Program-made: the position numbers and the translations under genes
The notes under the pieces: generated by a model
Told to the model about the DNA's origin: nothing
Databases searched by the model: none
The model's input: only the letters and a program-made list of their open reading frames with translations
Shown here: piece after piece, positions 1-6,765 of the stretch
Layout: each line of letters opens with the position of its first letter
How positions within the stretch are numbered: position 1 is the first letter of the stretch
DNA from: Ruegeria arenilitoris
Lineage (GTDB): Bacteria > Pseudomonadota > Alphaproteobacteria > Rhodobacterales > Rhodobacteraceae
DNA: 64,000 nucleotides
NCBI RefSeq assembly: GCF_013035425.1
Contig: NZ_WQHX01000008.1
Coordinates: forward strand, 1 to 64,000
Direction: 5' to 3'

Positions 1-461
1 GGGCACTCAAAATCCTTGGTCGCAGCGAAGTCGTTTTTGGATATTTCGAAGGGCATCTTTATCTTGTTGCGCATCGGAGAATGAACTTTTCTCAAGCCAA
101 TGGCCTTGCCGAAAAGATGGGCGGACACTTGGCAACAATTGGCAACGCCAGAGAAAATCAGTTTATCTTCGATCTTTTTAAGAACGACAAACGTTTCTTT
201 AGTACGGACAGCGTAGGAAATATTCACGGCCCAGCTTTCGGGCTTTATCAACTGCCTGGCAGCAACGAGCCGTCTGGCGGTTGGGTTTGGAGCACAGGTG
301 AGCCACTCACATATACGCGGTGGTCGAAGGGTAATCCTGACAATTTTCGCGGCAGGCAAGGATATGGTCACTTTTTTGCCAACCCAAAACATTCACGCGA
401 ACCACACTTTTGGGACGACGGGAGTGACTACGCAAGGACATTTGTTATCGAGATTGAATAG
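1..461 (+). CDS. C-type-lectin-like domain protein, C-terminal part (5' end outside window)
   Basis: The frame is open from the first complete codon at position 3 to the stop at 459-461, so the gene starts before the window. The ATG at 81 lies inside the fold and is not the real start. Residues encoded before it (GHLYLVAHRRMNFSQA...) form the first strand and helix of a C-type lectin domain. They are followed by GGHLATI, a WVWSTGEPLTYTRW segment and a C-terminal FWDD...FVIEIE, which resemble the family's WxWxxGxPLxYTNW and WND regions. Such domains bind sugars or proteins. In bacteria they are often attached to secreted or surface proteins, but what precedes this one cannot be seen. The usual disulfide cysteines are absent, as in many bacterial members. 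A terminator-like hairpin lies about 210 bp downstream. Confidence 0.75.
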   Translation, partial: ALKILGRSEVVFGYFEGHLYLVAHRRMNFSQANGLAEKMGGHLATIGNARENQFIFDLFKNDKRFFSTDSVGNIHGPAFGLYQLPGSNEPSGGWVWSTGEPLTYTRWSKGNPDNFRGRQGYGHFFANPKHSREPHFWDDGSDYARTFVIEIE

Positions 462-639
462 CAGGCGTCACTAAGTCCGTTTTTTAAAGTTACAGTTCCA
501 AAGATGTATCTCAAACTCAGGTCTCTTGCCCACTTCGGACTGGTCAGATTTTTCTAATGGCACCTCTTCTAACTGCAAACGCAAACCCCCGACAGTTTTT
601 TTTCTCGATTCAAGGCCAGAGATTTACTATACTAAAGTA

Positions 640-714
640 GCAATCAGTGAGTGGTTGTGTTTTCAAACGATTCTGGCCGCTTCTCCGACACATCGGCGAA
701 GCGGCCAATTTTTT
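640..714 (+). ncRNA. Candidate small RNA A
   Basis: A TATACT -10-like hexamer at 628-633 (with only a weak -35, TCGATT, 17 bp upstream) would start a transcript near 640. It would end at the intrinsic terminator 675-714, giving about 75 nt. Its unstructured 5' part carries CAGTGAGTGGTTG (645-657). This is perfectly complementary to CAACCACTCACTG in a second candidate small RNA at 4826-4912. I recognise no known RNA family. Alternatively the hairpin may simply terminate the upstream lectin-like gene. Confidence 0.35.
675..714 (+). terminator. Intrinsic terminator
   Basis: Perfect 9-bp stem GGCCGCTTC (675-683) / GAAGCGGCC (698-706), with a further inner CGA/TCG pairing, followed by a run of six T at 709-714. 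Read on the plus strand it can end the lectin-like gene and/or small RNA A. Confidence 0.8.
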
Positions 715-903
715 GTGCGATGGGTTTAGAACGAACATTTTCTGGCAAATCTTGTTTGGGTTATGTTTAAAGATCTCTTTTGATCTCTTAGTCCTCGAGT
801 TTGTTCCAAGCTGCAAACCAAACTAAAGTCTAGGGTCCGTCTATTGCTCAGAAATTCTCAGGGTTAAAGACCTCGACTCTTAACTAAGAAATCCTCAACT
901 GCA

Positions 904-1518
904 TCAAAGCGAAGTGCTCGAATTTGCGAGCAAAGCTGCCTGTGTTCTGTTACTGACCCTAAGTTTTCCTAAGATATTCGTGACGTGAAATTTCACGGTT
1001 ACTTCTTTCAAACTCAGATCTTGCGCTATCGACTTGTTGGATTGCCCCGAAGCAAGCATCCGCAGAATCTGTCTTTCTCGGACAGTTAAGCCATAGTTTT
1101 GGAGTTCGCTGTCAGGCTGACCCTGGGAATTGCCGGCAGAGATTTCAACGGGATTATTCGCTATCAGTTCATTGATGCCGGCTAGCATCAAGTCGACTGG
1201 CATAGATTTTGGGAAAAAAGCAAGCGCCCCAAGTTCAATGGCTTTATCCGCAACTTCAGGGGAAGCAACCCCTGAAATTATCACTGTTTTTTGGTCGGGA
1301 TACCGCGATCGGAGCCGGATCAAACCTTCCAAACCGTCCATCCCTGGCATCTGATAGTCGATAATTGCAAGATCGATGTTTCTGAAAGTTGAAAGCGCCA
1401 CGTATGCCTCCTCAGCACTTGAGGCTACCTTAACTTCGAAACCGGCTTTTTCAGCCAGGTAGCTGGCCAATGTATCGCGAACCAGTTGATGATCATCGGC
1501 TAGTAAAATGGTGCTCAT
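904..1518 (-). CDS. NarL/FixJ-type response regulator (REC + LuxR HTH)
   Basis: A 204-residue response regulator. The N-terminal receiver domain has the acidic pair DD (residues 8-9), the phospho-acceptor D54 in LAIIDYQMPG and the switch lysine in FFPKS. The C-terminal LuxR-type helix-turn-helix includes GLTVRERQILRMLASG and SIAQDLSLKEVTVKFHV. I place the start at the ATG at 1516-1518, which begins directly with the receiver strand (MSTILLADDH); 14 further codons upstream are open but add no domain. It is divergent from the exported protein and hybrid kinase at 1654-4693. That kinase ends in an Hpt domain and needs an output regulator, so this gene is the likely phosphorelay endpoint (inference). 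Confidence 0.9.
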   Translation of the reverse strand: MSTILLADDHQLVRDTLASYLAEKAGFEVKVASSAEEAYVALSTFRNIDLAIIDYQMPGMDGLEGLIRLRSRYPDQKTVIISGVASPEVADKAIELGALAFFPKSMPVDLMLAGINELIANNPVEISAGNSQGQPDSELQNYGLTVRERQILRMLASGQSNKSIAQDLSLKEVTVKFHVTNILGKLRVSNRTQAALLANSSTSL

Positions 1519-1653
1519 CAAGAACCGAAAAGCCTCCGAGAAAGAACTATTATGCCTCAAACAACGATTGACTTAGACTCTGTTAATCTATGTTCGACGC
1601 TCAAATCAGTGATAGCTTGATTGTAACACCATGCAACCGGGGAGGCCAATTCT

Positions 1654-2133
1654 ATGAACTTAAGAAATGCTCTGACTATCGTGGCTACTTTCGCAGTGAT
1701 GTGTTTTTCATCAGCCAATGCACAAAATTCGATCCCGTTGACAGTTGTGCTTGTGGGCGGCGAGCAGAAAGAACTCTCGTTGGAGGATTTGGATTCGCTG
1801 GACCAAGTTTCCTTTTCCACCTCTACTATTTGGACTGACGGAATTCACCAATTCAGCGGTGTTCCGATTTCCAGTCTTATCCAACACCTAAACGCCAATG
1901 GAGAACTCCTTAAACTTTATGCCTTGAACGATTATTCCGTTGAGATGCCGGTTGCAGAGCTCGAGGAAGAAGTTCCAATTATTGCAACTCGGATTGACGG
2001 GGCCACAATGTCGGTTCGGGAAAAGGGACCTTACTGGATAATGTTTCCGTTTGACGACAGTCCCGATTATCAGACCGAATCTAACTATGCGCGCTCGGTT
2101 TGGCAGTTGAAAAGAATTGACCTTCTCGAATGA
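1654..2133 (+). CDS. Exported oxidoreductase-molybdopterin-fold-like protein (probable sensor accessory)
   Basis: A 159-residue protein with a signal peptide (cleavage probably after SSANA, about residue 23). The rest resembles the small periplasmic proteins of the oxidoreductase molybdopterin-binding (sulfite oxidase-like) fold, e.g. FSGVPISSLI and the C-terminal SNYARSVWQLKRIDL. The only cysteine lies in the signal peptide, so the molybdenum-ligating cysteine of true sulfite oxidase-type enzymes is missing. It is therefore more likely a binding or sensing protein than an enzyme (inference). A strong GGAGG lies 8 nt before the ATG. The stop is 46 nt before the hybrid kinase, so the two are probably one operon and the protein may present a signal to the kinase's periplasmic loop. 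Confidence 0.7.
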   Translation: MNLRNALTIVATFAVMCFSSANAQNSIPLTVVLVGGEQKELSLEDLDSLDQVSFSTSTIWTDGIHQFSGVPISSLIQHLNANGELLKLYALNDYSVEMPVAELEEEVPIIATRIDGATMSVREKGPYWIMFPFDDSPDYQTESNYARSVWQLKRIDLLE

Positions 2134-2179
2134 TTTGCAGGCATTTCTGGGCTTTAAAGCGAAGGTTTATGGAGGTGCA

Positions 2180-4693
2180 ATGCGATTTAGGTTAGGCCGG
2201 ATTCTTATTCCGGCATCTGTTTTGTTTCTTGTTGCGCTCGTGGTCGCCTTGGGCCGTAATCTTTGGCTTGAGCAGCGCGCGCTATCTACTGCTGGCAGCG
2301 AGAACGCCCAATGGACGATTTTGCAGTTGGACACCGAGTTCGCCAATCTGCGTTCCGTCTTGCTTGAAGAATCTTCCCGTATCAGCCCAGACACCGCAAG
2401 AATTTACGTACAGACCCAAATAGCCTTAAGTCGTATCGATCTCGTTAGCCAAGGAACGGCTCGAGAAATAATTGAGAGCGATAACCGCGCGTCGGAGTTG
2501 TTACGGGAACTTCAACAATTCGCCGATGAAACAGAAAGGCTTACGCAAAGTAACAGCTCAACCAACGATGTTGTTGAAATTGTCAACTTAACGACACGGT
2601 ACCAACCGGTAGCCCGTGAATTGGCATTGTTGGGTATTTCCATCGGAGCCGAAAGAACCGAGGCCCGTAGGCAAGAATTTTCGTCAGCTCTCAGAAATGC
2701 CGGCCTGGTCGCGACTTCAGTCGTCATCGTATTAGCGGCAGTACTTCTGTTTCTGTACAGAATGCTAAGGCTTTCCAGAAAGCGCGACCTTGCACTTCGC
2801 GAAACAACCGCCCGGTTAGAGTCTACTGTGTCTGCTTCGCTTGATGCCATTGTGATCGGAAATGAGAAGGGTGAAATTGTAGAATTTAACCAGGCTGCTG
2901 AACAGGTTTTTGGTTCGAAGAAAAAAGACGTTTTAGGCAAAAAAATCGAGGACACAATCCTCCCAGATGTTCATTATCAAGAAAATAATAACGAGCCTAA
3001 CGCGCTAATCCCAAAACTCATTCCCGGGCTTCCCGAAAATAAGCGGGTCGAGATTTTGGGAACGAGGCGAAATGGAGAAGTGTTCCCAGCAGAGGTCAAT
3101 GTGACAAGGGTATCGAATACAGGCGGCGGCTTGGTCGCCGTCTATCTGCGCGACATAAGTGAAAGAAAGCGCAACGAGCAAGCGTTATTGGAGGCCAAGG
3201 AAAGAGCGGAGCGAACTGATCGAGCAAAATCACGGTTCTTGGAAATAATGAGCCATGAAATGCGAACTCCTCTCACCGGAATTCTTGGGGTTCTCGACTT
3301 GCTAAAAACTACAGACCTCACGGAGAAGCAAAATCACTTTCTGGAGGTAGCAATCGGGTCGGGAGAGATTCTGCTCGAACAAATCAACGAAGCCCTTGAT
3401 ATTACACGCATTGAGTCAGGTTCGTTGGTTCTGTCGCCCGTTTCATTCAATCCGTACGAAAAAATTTCCCAAGTCATCGCAATTCTTGAACCATTGGCAA
3501 TGAAAAAAGGATTGGAACTTGAAACCGACCTCGATCAAAACTTGTCGGCCAACTTTATTGCCGATGAAGTGCGGGTGGGCCAAATTGTCACGAACCTTGT
3601 TGGAAACGCTATCAAGTTCACTTCCCAAGGAACTGTCCAAGTACAGCTAAGGGGTGATAGTACCCAGCATATTACTGAGTTGGTTCTGACCGTCTCAGAC
3701 TCGGGAGATGGGATACCAGCAGACCAACTTGAAAAAGTTTTCGAAGATTATGTGACCCTAGCTCCTGTCAAAGGTCGGCAGTCCAGAGGGGATGGTCTTG
3801 GGCTTCCTATTTCAAGAAAAATTGCGAGAATGATGGGCGGGGACATTACTGTCTACTCCCAATTAGATCGCGGAAGTCGCTTCACCCTCAACCTCCCCTT
3901 AAAAACAGCTTCGAAGCCTCAGCAAATTGGGTCCAAAGTTGAACGCACAAGTATAGGGAATTCTGTCTCAGCTACGCGAAAACTCTCTGTTCTTGTCGTT
4001 GAAGATAACGTAGTTAACAATTCGGTTCTTTGTGAAATGCTATCAAGCCTGGGTCATCGGGTTCACAGTGCGGTCTCAGCAACCGACGGCTACGAACTGG
4101 CAATAAACACTAAATTTGACGTTATTCTGTTGGACATTGGTCTGCCTGACGGTGATGGGTGCGAACTGACTGAAAAGATAAGAAAATCTGGCGGGTTGAA
4201 TGCAACCAGTCGGATTCATGGGCTTTCCGCATACGACGAAGAGGAATACTTGGATAAGGCCTTGGCTTCAGGGATGGACGGATACACAACCAAGCCAATT
4301 CGGCTTCACGATCTACAAAAAGCATTGCTGGGAGAACCATTGGATTCGAGCCCCGTGCCTGCCGACAAACCATTAATAGACAGGAATATACTACAGGAAC
4401 TTGGTGACACATTGGGTCAAGCGCAAATGGAAAAAGCTCTTTTGGAATTTTTCCGAGAGATGTCTGATTTCTTTGCGGAGCATGAAAATCTACCTGACTT
4501 GAGTGAAAGAAGCGAATTGGCGTCTCATCTCCATAAACTTAGCGGCGCTGCTGCCTTGTTCGGGTTTCGTTCGTTGACGAAAGTTATTGAGGACACACGA
4601 AAAGAAGCAACCGAGGCAGATATAAACGGATTGGAGATTGCCTTAGATCATTTAAAGCAAGAGACGGAAAACACTCGCAGGAGAATGGGATAA
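2180..4693 (+). CDS. Hybrid histidine kinase: TM - PAS - HisKA/HATPase - REC - Hpt
   Basis: An 837-residue inner-membrane sensor. The start is the ATG at 2180 preceded by GGAGGT; an upstream frame extension lacks a ribosome site. Domains in order: TM segment at about residues 8-26; periplasmic helical region; second TM at about 175-195; PAS domain at about 210-335; HisKA with H359 in MSHEMRTPL; HATPase with DSGDGIP and GDGLGLPIS; receiver with D652 in LLDIGLPDGDG; C-terminal Hpt with H785 in HLHKLSGAAALFG. The H-D-H layout predicts a phosphorelay that passes phosphate to a separate regulator, most likely the divergent NarL-type protein at 904-1518. The co-transcribed exported protein at 1654 probably supplies the signal. 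Confidence 0.92.
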   Translation: MRFRLGRILIPASVLFLVALVVALGRNLWLEQRALSTAGSENAQWTILQLDTEFANLRSVLLEESSRISPDTARIYVQTQIALSRIDLVSQGTAREIIESDNRASELLRELQQFADETERLTQSNSSTNDVVEIVNLTTRYQPVARELALLGISIGAERTEARRQEFSSALRNAGLVATSVVIVLAAVLLFLYRMLRLSRKRDLALRETTARLESTVSASLDAIVIGNEKGEIVEFNQAAEQVFGSKKKDVLGKKIEDTILPDVHYQENNNEPNALIPKLIPGLPENKRVEILGTRRNGEVFPAEVNVTRVSNTGGGLVAVYLRDISERKRNEQALLEAKERAERTDRAKSRFLEIMSHEMRTPLTGILGVLDLLKTTDLTEKQNHFLEVAIGSGEILLEQINEALDITRIESGSLVLSPVSFNPYEKISQVIAILEPLAMKKGLELETDLDQNLSANFIADEVRVGQIVTNLVGNAIKFTSQGTVQVQLRGDSTQHITELVLTVSDSGDGIPADQLEKVFEDYVTLAPVKGRQSRGDGLGLPISRKIARMMGGDITVYSQLDRGSRFTLNLPLKTASKPQQIGSKVERTSIGNSVSATRKLSVLVVEDNVVNNSVLCEMLSSLGHRVHSAVSATDGYELAINTKFDVILLDIGLPDGDGCELTEKIRKSGGLNATSRIHGLSAYDEEEYLDKALASGMDGYTTKPIRLHDLQKALLGEPLDSSPVPADKPLIDRNILQELGDTLGQAQMEKALLEFFREMSDFFAEHENLPDLSERSELASHLHKLSGAAALFGFRSLTKVIEDTRKEATEADINGLEIALDHLKQETENTRRRMG

Positions 4694-4791
4694 GCCAAAT
4701 CAAACCTGAAGATCCGCACCAACCTAACGACCCGTCCATTTAGTCGTACTTTAGGCGAGTTTTAGTTCCCCAAACTATTCTAATTGGTAGG

Positions 4792-4819
4792 TTGATAAAA
4801 TTTCGCGATAACAAATAAT
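4792..4819 (+). promoter_or_regulatory. Sigma-70-like promoter of candidate small RNA B
   Basis: TTGATA (4792-4797; 5 of 6 to TTGACA), a 16-bp spacer and AATAAT (4814-4819; 5 of 6 to TATAAT). It points at the hairpin-terminated segment that follows and away from any protein-coding start. Confidence 0.45.
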
Positions 4820-4825
4820 TAAGGA

Positions 4826-4912
4826 AAGGTTCAAATCAGAAGATCTGCAACCACTCACTGGAACGATCTATCGTTCTTAGCCCGCCGACGCAGCTCGGCG
4901 GGTATTTCTTTT
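4826..4912 (+). ncRNA. Candidate small RNA B
   Basis: The segment is bounded by a good promoter-like pair (4792-4819) and an intrinsic terminator (4881-4912), giving a predicted transcript of about 85 nt. From 5' to 3' it has: a single-stranded lead containing CAACCACTCACTG (4848-4860); a hairpin GAACGAT-CT-ATCGTTC (4861-4876); and the terminator stem. The 13-mer is perfectly complementary to one in candidate small RNA A (645-657). No known family recognised. It could also be a leader or readthrough terminator of the hybrid kinase gene. Confidence 0.4.
4881..4912 (+). terminator. Intrinsic terminator
   Basis: Perfect 8-bp stem CCCGCCGA (4881-4888) / TCGGCGGG (4895-4902) with a 6-nt loop, followed by the T-rich TATTTCTTTT. 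Confidence 0.75.
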
Positions 4913-5163
4913 CGGTGAGGCGGAAATTCGGTCAGGTGACATCTAACCACTTTGAGGTCTGCTCTTCCTGGACTCTATGGTCTCGTTAAATGGAAATGTT
5001 TGGCCGTCTTAACAACAGGCGTGGCAAGAATTAGACGAACCTCGGCCATATTATTTCACCAATTCAGTTGCACCTTTTTGCGACCACTTGGCTCCCTATC
5101 CCCAAGTGGAAGAGCGGCTCGCGAACGGCTTCGTCATTAATACAGTTTTGGGCAAAGCCACCG

Positions 5164-5208
5164 CGAACGTTCGTCTACCCGCCCAGTGGTGGGCCGCTGG
5201 GCGGGTTT
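5164..5208 (+). terminator. Hairpin pair with terminator-like stem
   Basis: A CGAACGTTCG palindrome (5164-5173) is followed by a 9-bp stem CCCGCCCAG (5178-5186) / CTGGGCGGG (5197-5205) and TTTC. The layout copies that of the small RNA B terminator 300 bp upstream. The T-tract is short, so termination strength is uncertain. Confidence 0.45.
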
Positions 5209-5339
5209 CAAGAGGGTCATTTCAGAGAAACTAATTAGGAACTCGCATCAACGACCGCAGAAAGGTTCTCTGGCAAACTAAAAAAGTGCTGAGGAAGTCG
5301 CGCAGGCGTCTCTTGCACCAAGACATCAGGTCACCACAA

Positions 5340-6158
5340 TCATATCATCGCAAAAATCCTTGCCTGACCGCCAGTGCCACCTTGGATTTTCGGCGCGCCC
5401 ACGATGAGTGTTGCTCCCGATGCTGGCACTTCATCTAGGTTTGCAATGCACTCGATTCCAAATCGCCCAGTTGGCAACCAAGCATAATGGGTCGCGAAAT
5501 CCTGACTGGCCCCTAAGTCGAGCGAAAGTGTATCTACTGCAATCGACCGTGCACCCGTCTCCAGGAGCATCTGCGTCGCTTCGATATGGAATCCCGGATA
5601 ATGCTGAATGCCGTCTGCGTCTGCATTCCTGAATCCGGGGGTATCCGTCTTCGTACTCCAACCTGAATTCATGGCCACACAAGCTCCATCGGGGATCGGA
5701 CCGTTGGCATCTATCCAAGCCTGCAGGTCCTTTGGCGTCACTTGGGTATCGGCATCCTCTGCAGCGCGAGCGCGGATATCGACTACGGCTAATGGGCAAA
5801 CCAAATCGTTAACTGGGATTTCGTCCACAGACAGACCGTCTGCTGAGAAATGCAAGGGCGCATCAATGTGAGTTCCCGAATGCTCGTCCACTGTATAGAC
5901 GAACACGTTGAACCCGTGGTCGGCGAAATTTGCAGGTTGTTCGCGGTTCAAACCCGGTTCGCCGACCCATGTCGGGAATTCTTCACTAAAGGTGTGGGTC
6001 ATATCTACAACACGACCATGACCGGCCGCCAAGGTGGCCGGCGCTGAGGCGACCAACCCTGCAGCCGCTGTTACTGGCACCGCGGCTGATGCACGCAGTA
6101 TGTCACGCCGGCTCAACATCCGGTTCTTTACTGAATTCATTACGCAAATATCACACAA
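5340..6158 (-). CDS. Tat-exported cyclase-family (kynurenine formamidase-like) metal hydrolase
   Basis: A 272-residue protein with a twin-arginine signal (SRRDILRASAAV) and an alanine-rich cleavage region near ATLAAG, so it is predicted periplasmic. The mature part is the cyclase/formamidase fold, with the metal-binding signature EHSGTHIDAPLHF and the later DTLSLDLGASQDFATHY. Family members hydrolyse amide or ester bonds, or cyclise substrates, using two metal ions; the substrate here is unknown. The start is probably the TTG at 6156-6158, because AAAGGAG lies 7 nt before it. An ATG 18 nt further in lacks such a site. It is convergent with nothing and divergent from the 6766 operon. Confidence 0.85.
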   Translation of the reverse strand: MCDICVMNSVKNRMLSRRDILRASAAVPVTAAAGLVASAPATLAAGHGRVVDMTHTFSEEFPTWVGEPGLNREQPANFADHGFNVFVYTVDEHSGTHIDAPLHFSADGLSVDEIPVNDLVCPLAVVDIRARAAEDADTQVTPKDLQAWIDANGPIPDGACVAMNSGWSTKTDTPGFRNADADGIQHYPGFHIEATQMLLETGARSIAVDTLSLDLGASQDFATHYAWLPTGRFGIECIANLDEVPASGATLIVGAPKIQGGTGGQARIFAMI

Positions 6159-6765
6159 GGCAATTCTCCTTTCTTAGATTGTGTCCGGGGCGGCGCTTGT
6201 GAATAGCCAAACCGGGGGTCAGTAAGAAGGCAATGTCGCTCGATGGGATCGCAGCCATAACAAAAATCCAAGATCCACCGTCAATCGAACTTCCGGGATT
6301 GCACCGTCGCCAATGCCACTTCAAGTCCGGTGCAAGGGCCGCATAACTTGCGATCCGAAGTAGAGCGAATAAACGTCTGCGATCAGTTTAAAGGACAGCG
6401 TTCCGAACACTCGGAATTCCCCATTCCACCACTCGACTCGCTCAGAACGTTAACACGTTTTCAAAATCATTTGCTTTGATGTTCGAAAAGAAATTGGAAA
6501 CCAAATTCGTATTGCGACTGTGCGAGTGTCTCTTGTTACGAGACCTCTGCACCCAACTTCGAACTGAAGCACACTTGACATATTTCGACAGACCCAATTT
6601 CGAGACCAAGCAACTTTGCTTTTTTTTTGATTGGATTTGATCCAAAGTAATGGATCAAACGAATAAATCATATCGTAGGGTCAAAGGAAAGATTGCGGCG
6701 GAACTCAAGGCTGAGGCAAGCTTCGACGCTTACCGATACCACGAAACTGTCGTCAGAGTGGGAAT
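6159..6765. other. Intergenic stretch, divergent promoters
   Basis: About 600 bp without a believable gene. The distal part (6159-6440) shows nothing I can name. The part near the 6766 operon is AT-rich, with a T-run at 6620-6628 and nested palindromes at 6632-6659. A TTGACA at 6576-6581 has no good -10 partner. Confidence 0.45.
6632..6659. promoter_or_regulatory. Nested palindromes upstream of the adenylation cassette
   Basis: TTTGATCCA (6636-6644) and TGGATCAAA (6651-6659) form a perfect 9-bp inverted repeat with a 6-bp spacer. The left half also pairs with TTGGAT (6632-6637) to give TTGGAT-TTG-ATCCAA. Three TGGATC-like half sites therefore lie about 110-135 bp before the first gene of the cassette, suggesting an operator. 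The regulator is unknown and none is encoded next to it. Confidence 0.4.

Larger units (their letters stand above)
462..903. other. Intergenic stretch between lectin-like gene and response regulator
   Basis: No convincing protein-coding frame. It holds a candidate small RNA with its terminator (640-714). The rest, including the AT-rich part 720-900 at the 3' end of the minus-strand response regulator, shows nothing I can name. Confidence 0.5.
4694..5339. other. Intergenic stretch with two hairpin pairs
   Basis: No credible protein-coding gene. It contains a candidate small RNA (promoter 4792-4819, transcript 4826-4912) and a second hairpin pair at 5164-5208. Both have the same layout: a GAACG/CGTTC hairpin followed by a GC-rich terminator stem. 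Between them and after 5210 I see nothing further. Confidence 0.5.

Noticed and set aside
4828..4837. GGTTCAAATC, which looks like the T-loop of a tRNA
   Set aside because: No matching acceptor, D or anticodon stems could be built around it; the hairpins nearby fit a terminator instead.
6442..6671. Two overlapping minus-strand frames of about 70 residues
   Set aside because: Unnatural composition, no ribosome site, and they cover the palindromic promoter region of the 6766 operon.
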